Shown: one piece after another, positions 1 to 9,677 of the stretch
Position numbering within the stretch: position 1 is the stretch's first letter
How the letters are laid out: every line of letters begins with the position of its first letter
Assembly: GCF_001499855.1 (NCBI RefSeq)
Contig: NZ_LQIK01000003.1
Span: forward strand, 62,001-126,000
DNA length: 64,000 nt
Direction of reading: 5' to 3'
DNA from: Mycobacterium sp. GA-0227b
GTDB lineage: Bacteria > Actinomycetota > Actinomycetes > Mycobacteriales > Mycobacteriaceae
Notes under the pieces: generated by a model
What the model saw: only the letters and a program-made list of their open reading frames with translations
Databases searched by the model: none
What the model was told of the DNA's origin: nothing
Made by a program: the position numbers and the translations under genes

Positions 1-2198
1 AGCACCGGCCCGTCCCGCTGTGGCAGCACGTGTTGGTTGGCAGGCGCCTGTTCGACCTGTTCGACTACCGCGCCACGCGAGCATCCCGCGCATCGAGAGC
101 AGAGGGCCGGGAGTTGCTCGTCGACCCGGAGTTGTTGCGACACATCGCACATCGGCGCGAAGCCGACCGCCTGGTCGACTGGCAGCCACGCGGCCGCGGC
201 CGCTACCGGGATCGGCCGAGCATGTACCGCCCGCCGTCGCGCCCCGATGTGATCGGCACGCTGGACCGCGAAGGGCTGTTGCCGGCGATCACGTTCATCT
301 TCTCGCGCGCCGGGTGCGACTCCGCGGTCAAGCAATGCCTGCGGTCCTCGCTTCGGCTGACCACCGACGAGGAACGGGTTCGCATCGCCGAGGTGGTCGA
401 CCGGCGCTGTGGTGACCTGCCCGAAGCCGACCTGATCATTCTCGACTACCACGAGTGGCGCGAGGGTCTGCTGCGCGGATTGGCGGCCCACCACGCCGGG
501 ATGCTGCCGGTGTTCCGCCACACCGTCGAAGAGCTGTTCTCCGCGGGACTGGTGAAGGCGGTATTCGCCACGGAGACACTGGCTTTGGGTATCAACATGC
601 CCGCGCGCACGGTGGTGCTGGAGCGGCTGGTCAAGTTCAACGGCGAGCAGCATGTGCCGTTGACGCCGGGGGAGTACACCCAGTTGACCGGGCGCGCGGG
701 CCGCCGCGGCATCGACGTCGAGGGCCACGCGGTGGTGCTGTGGACGCCGGACGTCGAACCGGCCGAGGTGGCCGGGTTGGCGTCGACGCGGACATTCCCG
801 CTGCGCAGTTCGTTCGCGCCGTCGTACAACATGACCATCAACCTCGTGCAGCAGATGGGGCCGGCGCAGGCGCACAAACTGTTGGAGAGCTCGTTCGCGC
901 AGTACCAGGCCGACCGGTCGGTGGTCGGGCTACGGCGAGGCGTCGAGCGCGGTGAGCGGATGCTCGACGAGATCGCCGCCGAACTGGCCGGCGGCCAGGA
1001 AGCCGATGTTCTCGGCTACGTCCGGCTGCGGCTGCAGATCTCCGAACGGGAACGCGCCCAGTCACGGGCGTCGCGGCTGCAGCGGCGCCGGGCGGCCAAC
1101 GAAGCGCTGGCGGCGCTGCGCCGCGGCGACATCATCACGATCACCCACGGTCGGCGCGGTGGACTGGCCGTCGTGCTCGAACCGGCCCGCGACGAGGACG
1201 ATCCGCGGCCGCTGGTGTTGACCGAACATCGGTGGGCCGGGCGGATTTCGTCGGCCGACTACTCGGGAACCTCGGCGCCACTGGGTTCGATGCCCCTGCC
1301 CAAGCGCGTCGAGCACCGAAACCCGCGCGCGCGCCGCGACCTTGCGTCGGCGCTGAACTCGGCCGCGGCCCGCCTCGATCTCCCGGCGCGCAAACCCAAG
1401 CGCAGCGGCAATGCCGGCCAGGAGCGCGACATCGACCCCGAATTGGCCGCGCTGCGAGAGCAATTGCGCTCCCACCCCGCTCACCAGTTGCCCGAGCGGG
1501 AGGAGAAAGCGCGGCTGGCCGAGCGGTACCTGCGCATCGAGCGCGACAACGAACAGATCCGGCAGAAGGTCGCGGCGGCGACGAACTCGTTGGCGCGCAC
1601 GTTCGACCGGATCGTGGTGCTACTGACCGAACGCGGTTTCATCACCGGCCCTGCAGAGGACCCGAAAGTGACCGACGACGGTCGCCTGCTGGTCCGGATC
1701 TACAGCGAGAGCGACCTGTTGGTGGCGGAGGCGTTGCGCACCGGCATCTGGGAGGGCCTGGACGCGGCAGAACTGGCGGCTGTGCTCTCGGCGGTGCTCT
1801 ACGAATCCCGCGGCGACACGCCGGGAGGACGCGACGGGGCCGACATCCCGACCGGCAAGCTGCGCCGGGCGGTGAACCAGACCCGGCGGCTGTGGGCGGA
1901 ACTGCGTGCCGACGAGCAACGTCACCGCATCAACCAGAGTCGCGAGCCCGACGACGGCTTCGTCGCGGCGGTCTTCCGGTGGGCCACCACCGGCGACCTG
2001 ACCAGCGCACTGGCCGCCTCTGACGCGGCGGGCAGCGGATCGCCGTTGTCGGCGGGCGATTTCGTCCGGTGGTGCCGTCAAGTGCTCGACCTGCTCGACC
2101 AGGTACGCAACGCCGCACCGACCCCGGCACTGCGGGCCACGGCGAAACGCGCGATCAACGACGTTCGACGAGGCGTCGTCGCTGTTGACACCGGCTAG
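1..2198 (+). CDS. helY: ATP-dependent DEAD/DEAH-type helicase HelY, C-terminal part (5' end outside window)
   Basis: The reading frame is open from base 3 at the window edge, so this is the C-terminal ~730 residues of a protein of roughly 900. The helicase C-terminal domain is visible: TETLALGINMPARTVV (motif V) and QLTGRAGRRGID (motif VI, arginine finger), followed by a long Ski2/Mtr4-like tail with a charged helical stretch. Ski2-like helicases unwind RNA or DNA; the exact substrate of HelY is not settled. In M. tuberculosis helY precedes the Rv2091c-type membrane protein, as here at 3578. The stop overlaps the stop of the converging SnoaL-like gene by three bases. An internal GTG at 30 is not the true start, because the frame continues upstream with recognisable helicase sequence. 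Confidence 0.93.
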   Translation, partial: HRPVPLWQHVLVGRRLFDLFDYRATRASRASRAEGRELLVDPELLRHIAHRREADRLVDWQPRGRGRYRDRPSMYRPPSRPDVIGTLDREGLLPAITFIFSRAGCDSAVKQCLRSSLRLTTDEERVRIAEVVDRRCGDLPEADLIILDYHEWREGLLRGLAAHHAGMLPVFRHTVEELFSAGLVKAVFATETLALGINMPARTVVLERLVKFNGEQHVPLTPGEYTQLTGRAGRRGIDVEGHAVVLWTPDVEPAEVAGLASTRTFPLRSSFAPSYNMTINLVQQMGPAQAHKLLESSFAQYQADRSVVGLRRGVERGERMLDEIAAELAGGQEADVLGYVRLRLQISERERAQSRASRLQRRRAANEALAALRRGDIITITHGRRGGLAVVLEPARDEDDPRPLVLTEHRWAGRISSADYSGTSAPLGSMPLPKRVEHRNPRARRDLASALNSAAARLDLPARKPKRSGNAGQERDIDPELAALREQLRSHPAHQLPEREEKARLAERYLRIERDNEQIRQKVAAATNSLARTFDRIVVLLTERGFITGPAEDPKVTDDGRLLVRIYSESDLLVAEALRTGIWEGLDAAELAAVLSAVLYESRGDTPGGRDGADIPTGKLRRAVNQTRRLWAELRADEQRHRINQSREPDDGFVAAVFRWATTGDLTSALAASDAAGSGSPLSAGDFVRWCRQVLDLLDQVRNAAPTPALRATAKRAINDVRRGVVAVDTG

Positions 2199-2698
2199 AT
2201 CAGCCGGGGCACGAAGAAGTCTGCGGTACGGAATGCGAGAGCCAGCGGTCGGGCCAGGACTGCCACCAGCGTCCCCCGTGCGCGGCCGCGACGCCTGGCG
2301 GTGACCCGCGGCGGAAGTGTCGCGAACAGTGTCGCCACTGCCGGCAGCGGACGGGCGAAAACCGTGAACTCCGCGATCAGCCCGTCTTCGTTCACCCGAA
2401 CGACGTTCATGGCCTCGAGTTTCTGTCCGCGCACGCGCCCGGTGAAGGGAAACGATCCCGTATCGCCGAGGGTCAGTGCTTCGCCTGTGCCGAGATCATC
2501 GAGCACGGCGAAGATATCGCGGTGCAGCGCCACTACTTCGTCCTTGCCCTCGAAGCGGATGCGCGAGGTGAGCGGGGAGTGGAAGACGACGTCGGGCGCC
2601 AGAAGATCGGCCACCGCTTCGGGGTCGCCGTTTTCCGCGGCCGCGCGCAGGGCGGTGATCGCTGTGCACAGCGGCGCGTTGGGTCCGGTGGCAGCCAT
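2195..2698 (-). CDS. SnoaL-like / nuclear transport factor 2-fold protein
   Basis: 167 residues from an ATG with AAGGAG 7 bases upstream; an upstream in-frame start at 2767 is rejected because it lacks an RBS and lies inside the operator palindrome. The core LRAAAENGDPEAVADLLAPD and the following FHSPLTSRIRFEGKDEV is the usual SnoaL/NTF2-like beginning (a polyketide-cyclase or isomerase fold with a small-molecule pocket). The C-terminal ~35 residues are Arg/Ala-rich and atypical. It is divergent from the HxlR regulator at 2801 across about 100 bp containing a tandem inverted repeat, so it is probably that regulator's target. Substrate unknown. Confidence 0.8.
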   Translation of the reverse strand: MAATGPNAPLCTAITALRAAAENGDPEAVADLLAPDVVFHSPLTSRIRFEGKDEVVALHRDIFAVLDDLGTGEALTLGDTGSFPFTGRVRGQKLEAMNVVRVNEDGLIAEFTVFARPLPAVATLFATLPPRVTARRRGRARGTLVAVLARPLALAFRTADFFVPRLI

Positions 2699-2753
2699 TG
2701 AAACTCCTTGTCGGCAGAGAGCATTCGGGGAACGGGATCCGTCAGCCAGACTG

Positions 2754-2787
2754 CTTGATATAATCAAGCGAGCTTTAATAAGTCAAG
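2754..2787. promoter_or_regulatory. Tandem inverted-repeat operator candidate for the HxlR regulator
   Basis: CTTGAT-ATA-ATCAAG (2754-2768) is a perfect 6-bp inverted repeat. A degenerate second copy, CTT-N9-AAG, lies at 2773-2787, centred 19 bp (about two helical turns) away. TATAAT (2759-2764) inside the first copy can serve as -10 for the + strand gene at 2801, so binding would block its own promoter. The region is AT-rich compared with its surroundings. The assignment to HxlR is inferred from position. Confidence 0.6.
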
Positions 2788-2800
2788 CATAGGTGGTGGG

Positions 2801-3466
2801 ATGAGTCGAAACTACGGCCAGTACTGCGGGCTCGCGCGGGCGCTCGATGTCGTCGGCGATCGGTGGAGTCTCCTCATCGTTCGCCAACTCCTCGTCGCAC
2901 CGGCTCGTTACCGCGAGTTGCTCGACGGGCTGCCGGGCGTGGCCACCAATCTGCTCGCCGGTCGGCTCCGCGATCTGGAGGCGGCCGGAGTGGTCGAACG
3001 GCGGCTCGCTGACGACGGTGGCGCCGTTACCTATGCCCTCACCTCATGGGGCGCGCAGCTGCGGGAGCCGATCGAGGGCCTCATTCGCTGGTCGAGTCCG
3101 CTGATGGTGCACGGACCCGGCGACGACGTCTTCCGCACCGACTGGCTCGTCGTGGCGCTACCCGCCCTGCTCGGTGGCACGGCGGCTGGACGCCGGGCCT
3201 TGACGGTCGGGATCGCGGTCGACGGCCGGATGGTGCAGCTCCGGGCGACGCGCACGGGCATCACGGTCGGCCCGCACGACGGTCGCGAACTCGACGCCGT
3301 CGTGCAGGCCGACGCCGCAATCGTCTTGGGCCTGGCAGCGGGAATGCTCGCGCTCGACGATGTACTCCCGCTCGTCGACATAGACGGCGATGAGGCCGCT
3401 GTGCGAGCCGTCTTCGGCGCCGATGGCAGGGCCAAGGCAAGCGGCAAGGGCACCGTCGCGCAATGA
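2801..3466 (+). CDS. HxlR-family transcriptional regulator with C-terminal SCP2-like domain
   Basis: 221 residues. The N-terminal ~95 residues form a winged helix-turn-helix of HxlR type: YCGLARALDVVGDRWSLLIV and then RELLDGLPGVATNLLAGRLR. Residues ~100-205 resemble a sterol-carrier/SCP2-like sensor domain found on some mycobacterial HxlR proteins. The start ATG follows AGGTGGTGGG. It is divergent from the SnoaL-like gene and preceded by the tandem palindrome at 2754-2787, which suggests autoregulation together with control of the divergent gene. Ligand unknown. Confidence 0.88.
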   Translation: MSRNYGQYCGLARALDVVGDRWSLLIVRQLLVAPARYRELLDGLPGVATNLLAGRLRDLEAAGVVERRLADDGGAVTYALTSWGAQLREPIEGLIRWSSPLMVHGPGDDVFRTDWLVVALPALLGGTAAGRRALTVGIAVDGRMVQLRATRTGITVGPHDGRELDAVVQADAAIVLGLAAGMLALDDVLPLVDIDGDEAAVRAVFGADGRAKASGKGTVAQ

Positions 3467-3577
3467 CGCGCGGCTGCGCCCGCCTGAATATGTCATCGCA
3501 AGTGCATGCAACGGTAGGGTGTTGAAGCACGACACCGGATGTACTCGCGGCTCGGCCGCGGTCGATCAAGGAGTGAG

Positions 3578-4363
3578 ATGAGCGGACCGCAGGGATCTGA
3601 TCCGACGCAGTCATGGCCCGGCCAGCAGCCGGAACAGCCGACGGACCAGCCGTCCAGCGAGTCGTCGGCCAACCAGCCGTGGCAGCAGCAGCCGCAGAGC
3701 AGCGAACCGACGCAGGCCGCGCCGCAGTGGCAGCCACCCGCCTACGACCCGTCACAGGCGCAGCAGTACCCGGGATACCAGCAGCCCGCGTACCAGCCGC
3801 CGCAGCAGTATCCGGCGACGGAGCCGCAGTACGGTCAGCAGCCCGGCGAGTACAACCCGCAGGCCTACCAGCAGCCCGGTCAGTACGGGCAGCCGCAGTA
3901 CGGCCAATACGGGCAGCCGCCCGGCCAGCCGCAGTACGGCCAGCCGCCCACCGGGCAGTTCGGGCAGCCGGGCCAGTTCGGCCAGTACCCGCAGTACCAG
4001 CAGCCGGGCGCCGAGGAGGGCTCGAAGCGCTCGCTGGCGGTGATCGGCGGCGTGATCGGCCTGCTGGCCGCGGTGATCGTCGTGGTGGTGCTGGTGCTGG
4101 GCTTCTGGAAGCCCGGCTTCTTCGTCACAACCAAACTCGACATCGACGCCGCGCAGTCCGGGGTGCAGCAGATCCTCACCGATGAGGCGAACGGTTACGG
4201 CGCCAAGAACGTCAAGGACGTCAAGTGCAATGACGGCCAGAACCCGACCGTCGAGAAGGGCGCGACGTTCGACTGCGAGGTCAGCATCGACGGCACCAAG
4301 CGTCAGGTGACCGTCACGTTCCAGGACGACGACGGCACCTACGAGGTGGGCAGGCCCAAGTAG
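3578..4363 (+). CDS. Q/P/Y-rich single-pass membrane protein with DUF4333-type domain (Rv2091c-like)
   Basis: 261 residues from an ATG preceded by AAGGAG; an upstream ATG at 3539 lacks an RBS. The first ~145 residues are low complexity with repeated QPQYGQ, QQPG and YQPP units. One transmembrane helix follows ([20 protein letters not shown]) and then an extracytoplasmic domain of ~80 residues with two cysteines (VKCND and FDCEV) that probably form a disulfide, as in DUF4333. It keeps the helY - Rv2091c - Rv2090 order. No enzymatic function is suggested; a cell-envelope role is inferred from topology. Confidence 0.88.
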   Translation: MSGPQGSDPTQSWPGQQPEQPTDQPSSESSANQPWQQQPQSSEPTQAAPQWQPPAYDPSQAQQYPGYQQPAYQPPQQYPATEPQYGQQPGEYNPQAYQQPGQYGQPQYGQYGQPPGQPQYGQPPTGQFGQPGQFGQYPQYQQPGAEEGSKRSLAVIGGVIGLLAAVIVVVVLVLGFWKPGFFVTTKLDIDAAQSGVQQILTDEANGYGAKNVKDVKCNDGQNPTVEKGATFDCEVSIDGTKRQVTVTFQDDDGTYEVGRPK

Positions 4364-4378
4364 CGGGCCGGTGGCGGC

Positions 4379-5335
4379 TCAGCCGCCGGGCAGCCCGTCG
4401 AGGGCCTTCTGCAGCCGGCCTATCGACGACGTGACGCCGTAGGTCTCGGCGAGCTTGACGACCTTGCGCGGGTGCTCGGCGGCCAGCGGCAGTGCATCCG
4501 ACGGTGTGGACCAGTTCAGATCGGCGTCGGTGGCGACTTTGACCACCGGGTCGGCGGCCTCGATGTAATCGGCGGCGTTGCGCAGCTTCGTCCGATACGC
4601 CTTGCTCATCTTCGACTTCGGGTCGTTGGCCGCGGCCAGGATGTTCTCCAGTGAGCCATGCTGCGCCAGCAGCGTCGCGGCCGTCTTCTCACCGATACCG
4701 GGCACGCCGGGCAGGCCGTCGCTGGGGTCGCCTCGCAGCAGGGCCAGTTCGGCGTACGCGGGCCCGGCACGATCGACCGGCACGCCGTACTTCTCGGCGA
4801 CCTCCGTCGGACCCCACTTGGTGGCCTTGGCCAACCCGCTGCCGAGGTAGAGCACCCGAACCGGTACCGGCTCGTCGCGCACCAACTGCAGCAGATCCCG
4901 GTCACCGCTGACCACCACCACTGGGTCACGTTCTTCGCGGGTGACAAGGGTGCCGAGCACGTCGTCGGCCTCGCACTCGGGCGCGCCGGCGGTGGCGATG
5001 CCGAACGCGTCGAGAATCTCGAAGATCATGTCGACCTGCGGCGTGAGGTCGTCGGGCACCACCTCGACGTCGGGTTCGCCGTCCGGGTGCTCCTCGAGTA
5101 CCCGGTGCGACTTGTAGGACGGGATGAGGTCGACGCGCCACTGCGGTCGCCAGTCGTCGTCGCGGCACACCACCAACCGCGACGGACGCTCGCGGGTGAT
5201 CACGGTCGCCACGGCGTCGAGGAAGCCGCGCAGCGCGTTGACCGGGCGGCCGTCGGGCGCCTTGATCTTGTCGGGGACTCCGAAATACGAGCGGAACCAC
5301 ATGCTGGCACCGTCGAGCAGCACGAGGGATGACAT
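4379..5335 (-). CDS. 5'-3' exonuclease (Rv2090-like), FEN/PIN family
   Basis: 318 residues if translation starts at MSSLVLL (an ATG three codons upstream at 5344 is possible). It is a stand-alone form of the polymerase I 5'-nuclease domain: acidic metal ligands in [28 protein letters not shown] and [11 protein letters not shown], then the helix-hairpin-helix [13 protein letters not shown] which grips DNA. It should cleave 5' ends or flaps. Nothing of the polymerase is attached. It is divergent from pepE and convergent with the Q-rich membrane gene. Confidence 0.92.
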   Translation of the reverse strand: MSSLVLLDGASMWFRSYFGVPDKIKAPDGRPVNALRGFLDAVATVITRERPSRLVVCRDDDWRPQWRVDLIPSYKSHRVLEEHPDGEPDVEVVPDDLTPQVDMIFEILDAFGIATAGAPECEADDVLGTLVTREERDPVVVVSGDRDLLQLVRDEPVPVRVLYLGSGLAKATKWGPTEVAEKYGVPVDRAGPAYAELALLRGDPSDGLPGVPGIGEKTAATLLAQHGSLENILAAANDPKSKMSKAYRTKLRNAADYIEAADPVVKVATDADLNWSTPSDALPLAAEHPRKVVKLAETYGVTSSIGRLQKALDGLPGG

Positions 5336-5364
5336 GCGAGCCATCCTGCCAGTGCGCCGCGGAT

Positions 5365-5370
5365 TAGCCT
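5365..5370 (+). promoter_or_regulatory. -10 box of a leaderless pepE transcript
   Basis: TAGCCT (TANNNT) ends 6 bases before the pepE ATG at 5377, and no Shine-Dalgarno sequence is visible. This spacing puts +1 on the A of the start codon. Confidence 0.5.
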
Positions 5371-5376
5371 CGTGGC

Positions 5377-6534
5377 ATGACCGCCAGTCGATTCAGCTCC
5401 GATGTCTACGCGCACCGACTCGCCGCGGCGGCGTCCGCGGCGGCCGACGCCGGCCTCGCGGGCCTGGTCATCACGCCGGGCTATGACCTGCGCTATCTGG
5501 TCGGCTCGCGGGCGCAGACGTTCGAGCGGCTCACCGCGCTGGTGCTGCCCGCCGACGGTGACCCGACGATCGTGGTGCCGCGCCTGGAGTTGGCGGCGCT
5601 CAAGGAATCCGCGGTGCCCGAGCTCGGCCTGGCGGTACAGGACTGGGTCGACGGCGACGACCCGTACGCGCTGGTCGCCCAGGCGCTCGGCGGTGGTATG
5701 TGCAAGACCGGGCCGTCTGGGCGGCTCGCCGTCGCGGTGACCGACTCGATGCCCGCGTTGCATCTGCTGCCGCTCGCCGACGTGCTGGGTGCGGTGCCGG
5801 TGCTGGCCACCGACGTGCTGCGGCGCCTGCGGATGATCAAGGACGCCGCCGAGATCGACGCGTTGCGCAAGGCCGGCGCGGCCATCGACCGCGTACACGC
5901 GCGGGTGCCGGAATTCCTGGCGCCGGGCCGCACCGAAGCCGACATCGCGGCTGACATCGCCGAAGCCATTGTCGCCGAAGGTCATTCGGAGGTGGCGTTC
6001 ATCATCGTCGGGTCCGGGCCGCATGGCGCCGACCCGCATCACGAGTGTTCGGACCGGGAGCTGCGGGCCGGCGACATCGTCGTCGTGGACATCGGCGGAC
6101 CCTACGAGCCCGGCTACAACTCCGACTCCACCCGCACGTACAGCATCGGCGAGCCGGACCCCGACGTGGCGCGGCGCTACGCGGTGCTGCAGCGCGCCCA
6201 GCGGGCCGCGGTCGCGGCGGTCCGGCCCGGCGTCACCGCCGAGCAGGTGGACGCCGCGGCGCGCGACGTGCTGGCCGCCGAGGGCCTGGCCGACGCGTTC
6301 GTGCACCGCACCGGCCACGGCATCGGGCTGTCGGTGCACGAGGAGCCCTACATCGTGGCGGGCAACACGCTCCCCCTCGAAGAGGGCATGGCTTTCTCCG
6401 TCGAGCCCGGTATCTATTTCCCCGGCGAGTGGGGCGCGCGCATCGAGGACATCGTGGTCGTCACCGCCGACGGCGCCATGGCGGTCAACAACCGGCCACA
6501 CGAGCTGGTGGTGGTCCCCACCGGCGCGAGTTAG
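5377..6534 (+). CDS. pepE: M24B-family Xaa-Pro dipeptidase/aminopeptidase PepE
   Basis: 385 residues. An N-terminal creatinase-like domain (~1-150) precedes the pita-bread catalytic domain. The five metal ligands are visible in order: Asp in VVVDIGG, Asp in YNSDSTRT, His in HRTGHGIGL, Glu in [10 protein letters not shown] and Glu in RIEDIVV. The enzyme hydrolyses the peptide bond before proline in short peptides in the cytoplasm. The position two genes from helY matches Rv2089c. The stop overlaps that of the converging flavoprotein gene (TTAG). Confidence 0.93.
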   Translation: MTASRFSSDVYAHRLAAAASAAADAGLAGLVITPGYDLRYLVGSRAQTFERLTALVLPADGDPTIVVPRLELAALKESAVPELGLAVQDWVDGDDPYALVAQALGGGMCKTGPSGRLAVAVTDSMPALHLLPLADVLGAVPVLATDVLRRLRMIKDAAEIDALRKAGAAIDRVHARVPEFLAPGRTEADIAADIAEAIVAEGHSEVAFIIVGSGPHGADPHHECSDRELRAGDIVVVDIGGPYEPGYNSDSTRTYSIGEPDPDVARRYAVLQRAQRAAVAAVRPGVTAEQVDAAARDVLAAEGLADAFVHRTGHGIGLSVHEEPYIVAGNTLPLEEGMAFSVEPGIYFPGEWGARIEDIVVVTADGAMAVNNRPHELVVVPTGAS

Positions 6535-6956
6535 ACCTCGACCCGGTCCAGCAGGTCCGACGACCCGAGCACCCGCTCGACCCGGACCTCGATGACGACG
6601 CGCTTCGGATTGACCCGGGGGGTGCGGTAGCGCTGCGCGTACCGCAGCTCGGCGTCACGGACGGCGTCGGGATCCGCGTTGACCTTGGCCTTGCCCTCCA
6701 GCGACAACCAGCGGGCGCCGTCGACCTGGCTCAGCACCGCGACACCCTGCCGGTCGGCGTTCACCGCCTTCTGCGACCCGCCGCTGGTGATGACGCGGGC
6801 GATGTGGGTCTTCGGGTCGAACGTGAAGCCGACGGCGACGACGTGGGGTGAATTGTCCGATCGCAGCGTCGTCAGCATGGCCAGATGACGTTCGGACAGA
6901 AATGCCAGCGCGTCGTCTGTCAGCCGGGTGGTTGCCTTGCGGCTTGACTGGGCCAT
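6531..6956 (-). CDS. PPOX-class F420-dependent oxidoreductase (Rv2074-like)
   Basis: 141 residues, single split-beta-barrel domain. The lines [20 protein letters not shown] and [12 protein letters not shown] are typical of the Rv1155/Rv2074 group of F420H2-dependent reductases; Rv2074 is reported to reduce biliverdin. It is convergent with pepE and divergent from the SDR at 6992, the arrangement of Rv2074/Rv2073c. Family certain, substrate inferred. Confidence 0.85.
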   Translation of the reverse strand: MAQSSRKATTRLTDDALAFLSERHLAMLTTLRSDNSPHVVAVGFTFDPKTHIARVITSGGSQKAVNADRQGVAVLSQVDGARWLSLEGKAKVNADPDAVRDAELRYAQRYRTPRVNPKRVVIEVRVERVLGSSDLLDRVEV

Positions 6957-6991
6957 CGGGCTTCACGGTAGCGCAGGAGATAATCGCTGCC

Positions 6992-7750
6992 ATGACAGAC
7001 ACGGCTGACACCGGTCCGGCATTGGTCGTGGTTTTCGGCGGTCGCAGCGAGATCGGCGTCGAGGTGGCCACCCGGCTGGCGCCCGGATCGACGGTGGTGC
7101 TGGCGGCCCGGCGCGCTCATGACCTCGAGGCGCAGGCGGCGGCCGTTCGCGCCGCGGGGGCGGCGGCCGTGCACGTGCGTGAGTTCGACGCCGACGACCT
7201 TCCGTCGCACGGTCCGGTGGTCGACGCGATCGTCGCCGAGCACGGGCCGATCGACACCGCGGTGCTCGCGTTCGGAATCCTCGGCGACCAGGCGCTCGCG
7301 GAGAAGGACGCCGCGCACGCCGCGGCGATTCTGCACACCGACTTCGTCGCCCAGGCCAGCCTGCTGACGGTGCTCGCCGCGACGATGCGCGGCGCAGGGT
7401 CCGGGTCGATCGTGACGTTCTCGTCGATCGCGGGCGTCCGCGTGCGCCGCGCCAACTACGTGTACGGATCCGCGAAGGCCGGGCTGGACGGCTTCTGCCG
7501 CGGACTGGCCGACGCCCTGCACGGTTCGGGGGTGCACCTGCTGTTGGTGCGGCCCGGGTTTGTGATCGGACGCATGACGGCAGGGATGTCGCCCGCGCCC
7601 CTGTCGAGCACGCCGGCGCAGGTCGCCGACGCGACCGTGCGCGCACTCCGTCGAAGGCGAGGCGCGGTCTGGGTGCCCGCACCACTCGCGCTGCTGGCAT
7701 TCGCGTTCCGTGTCACGCCCCGGTTCGTGTGGCGAAGGATGCCGCGATGA
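6992..7750 (+). CDS. Short-chain dehydrogenase/reductase (Rv2073c-like)
   Basis: 252 residues from ATG at 6992 (AGGAGA upstream). Rossmann fold with a modified glycine motif (VVFGGRSEIG instead of TGxxxGIG). Catalytic Ser and Tyr-x3-Lys lie in IVTFSSIAG and YVYGSAKAG. The C-terminal ~30 residues are hydrophobic and basic (LALLAFAFRVTPRFVWRRM), suggesting membrane association as in DprE2-like SDRs. The ATGA overlap with cobL couples the two translationally, although no role in cobalamin synthesis is known. Confidence 0.85.
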   Translation: MTDTADTGPALVVVFGGRSEIGVEVATRLAPGSTVVLAARRAHDLEAQAAAVRAAGAAAVHVREFDADDLPSHGPVVDAIVAEHGPIDTAVLAFGILGDQALAEKDAAHAAAILHTDFVAQASLLTVLAATMRGAGSGSIVTFSSIAGVRVRRANYVYGSAKAGLDGFCRGLADALHGSGVHLLLVRPGFVIGRMTAGMSPAPLSSTPAQVADATVRALRRRRGAVWVPAPLALLAFAFRVTPRFVWRRMPR

Positions 7751-8925
7751 TCGTCGTCGTCGGCATCGGAGCTGACGGGATGGCCGGGCTGCCGTCCGGC
7801 TCGCGGGCTGAATTATGCAGGGCAACAGTGGTTTACGGTTCGAAGCGCCAACTCGCGCTGCTGGACGACACCGTCACCGCGGCGCGGCGAGAGTGGCCGT
7901 CGCCGATGCTGCCCGCACTGCACACTCTGCTGGAGGACGTCGACGGTGACGTGCATGTGGTGGCCAGCGGCGACCCGCTGCTGCACGGTGTGGGTAGCTC
8001 GCTGATCCGGCTCTACGGCGCCGAGCGGGTGACCGTCCTGCCGCACGTGTCGTCGGTGACGCTGGCTTGCTCGCGGCTGGGTTGGGCAGTGCAGGACACC
8101 GAGGTCATCAGCCTGGTGCGGAGTGATCCACACACCGCGGTACGCCGCGGCGGACACGCCGTCGTGATGTCCCGCGACGGCACAACCCCTGCGGCGCTGA
8201 CGCGACTGCTCACCCACACCGGTCGCGGCGACTCCGAGATCACCGTGTTAGAACAACTCGGCGGGCCCACAGAGCGCCGCCGGGCCGCCACCGCCCGCGA
8301 ATGGGCGCAGCGACCCCCGGACGACGTCGACGACCTCAACGTGGTCGCGGTTCGCTACCTGCCCGACGAGCGGCAATTCGGGGTGCTGCCCGACGAGATG
8401 TTCGCCAACGACGGCCAACTCACCAAGCAACCGGTGCGGGCGGTGACATTGGCGGCGCTGGCCCCGCGGCCCGGACAACTGCTGTGGGACGTCGGTGCCG
8501 GATCGGGCAGCGTCGCGATCGAATGGTGCCGCAGCGGTACCGGTTGTCGTGCAATCGCCTTCGAGCGCGATGAACAACGCCGCAACCGCATCACCGACAA
8601 CGTGGTGGCGTTCGGCGCGCGCGTGCAGGTGCAGCGCGAGGCGCCCGAGTCGTTCGAGTCCGTACCCGCGCCGGACGCGGTCTTCGTGGGCGGCGGCCTG
8701 ACCCAGCCGGGACTCCTGGAGGCCTGCTTCGACCGGCTGCCGGTTGGTGGCCGGCTCGTCGCCAACACCGTCACTGTGGAGACTGAAGCGCTTGTCGCCC
8801 AGTGGTATTCGCGACACGGCGGTACGCTCAGGCGCTTCGAGCATCACCGCGGCGAGCCGCTCGGCGGGTTCACCGGCTGGCGTCCGGCGATGCCGATCAC
8901 GCAGTGGGCGGTGACCAAACGATGA
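7747..8925 (+). CDS. cobL: Precorrin-6Y C5,15-methyltransferase (decarboxylating) CobL
   Basis: 392 residues from the ATG overlapping the SDR stop (ATGA). Two domains: an N-terminal CobE-type tetrapyrrole methylase (~1-200; VVASGDPLLHGVG, LPHVSSVTLA) and a C-terminal CobT-type SAM methyltransferase (~205-392; LLWDVGAGSGSVAIEW is the SAM-binding loop). It methylates C5 and C15 and decarboxylates the C12 acetate of precorrin-6Y to give precorrin-8X. It starts the coupled set cobL-cobM-cobK. Confidence 0.95.
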   Translation: MIVVVGIGADGMAGLPSGSRAELCRATVVYGSKRQLALLDDTVTAARREWPSPMLPALHTLLEDVDGDVHVVASGDPLLHGVGSSLIRLYGAERVTVLPHVSSVTLACSRLGWAVQDTEVISLVRSDPHTAVRRGGHAVVMSRDGTTPAALTRLLTHTGRGDSEITVLEQLGGPTERRRAATAREWAQRPPDDVDDLNVVAVRYLPDERQFGVLPDEMFANDGQLTKQPVRAVTLAALAPRPGQLLWDVGAGSGSVAIEWCRSGTGCRAIAFERDEQRRNRITDNVVAFGARVQVQREAPESFESVPAPDAVFVGGGLTQPGLLEACFDRLPVGGRLVANTVTVETEALVAQWYSRHGGTLRRFEHHRGEPLGGFTGWRPAMPITQWAVTKR

Positions 8926-9677
8926 CCGTCTACTTCATCGGCGCCGGGCCCGGCGCCGCCGACCTGATCACTGTGCGCGGACACCGACTTCTGAGCAGCT
9001 GCCCGGTCTGCCTCTACGCGGGTTCGATCATGCCCGAGGACTTGCTGGCGCTGTGCCCGCCGGGCGCCCGCGTCGTCGACACCGGCCCGTTGACTCTCGA
9101 ACAGATCGTCACCGAACTCGCCGATGCCCACGCCGCCGGCCTCGACGTGGCGCGGTTGCATTCCGGCGACCCGTCGATCTACAGCGCGCTCGCCGAGCAG
9201 TGCCGCCGTCTCGACGATCTCGGTGTCGACTACGAAATCGTGCCCGGGGTCCCGGCTTTCGCGGCGGCCGCTGCAGTGCTGGGCCGCGAGCTCACCGTTC
9301 CGGGTGTCGCGCAGACGGTCACCCTGACCCGGGTGGCGACGCTGTCGACCGCGATGCCGCCGGGTGAGGATCTGCGGACGTTGTCCAAGCCGGGTGCGAC
9401 GCTGGTGCTGCACCTCGCGGCCGCGCAGATCGACGCGATCGTCCCGCAGCTGCTGGCCGGCGGGTACCGACCCGAAACGCCCTGTGCCGTGGTGGCGTTC
9501 GCGAGCTGGCCGCAGCAGCAGGTGGTGCGCTGCGCGCTCGCGGAGTTGGCGGGGCAGACGAAAGCCGCGGGCATCACCCGCACCGCGGTGATCGTCGTGG
9601 GCGACGTGCTGGCGGCCGAGGGGTTCGCCGACAGCTACCTGTACTCGTCGAGCCGGGTGCGGCGGGGACGACATTGA
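8922..9677 (+). CDS. cobM: Precorrin-4 C11-methyltransferase CobM
   Basis: 251 residues; the ATG overlaps the cobL stop (ATGA). Tetrapyrrole methylase fold: VYFIGAGPGAADLITVRG at the N terminus, LHSGDPSIYSAL (SAM site) and EIVPGVPAFAAAAAVLG. It transfers a methyl group to C11 of precorrin-4, giving precorrin-5. An upstream frame from 8802 lies inside cobL and is not used. Confidence 0.95.
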   Translation: MTVYFIGAGPGAADLITVRGHRLLSSCPVCLYAGSIMPEDLLALCPPGARVVDTGPLTLEQIVTELADAHAAGLDVARLHSGDPSIYSALAEQCRRLDDLGVDYEIVPGVPAFAAAAAVLGRELTVPGVAQTVTLTRVATLSTAMPPGEDLRTLSKPGATLVLHLAAAQIDAIVPQLLAGGYRPETPCAVVAFASWPQQQVVRCALAELAGQTKAAGITRTAVIVVGDVLAAEGFADSYLYSSSRVRRGRH

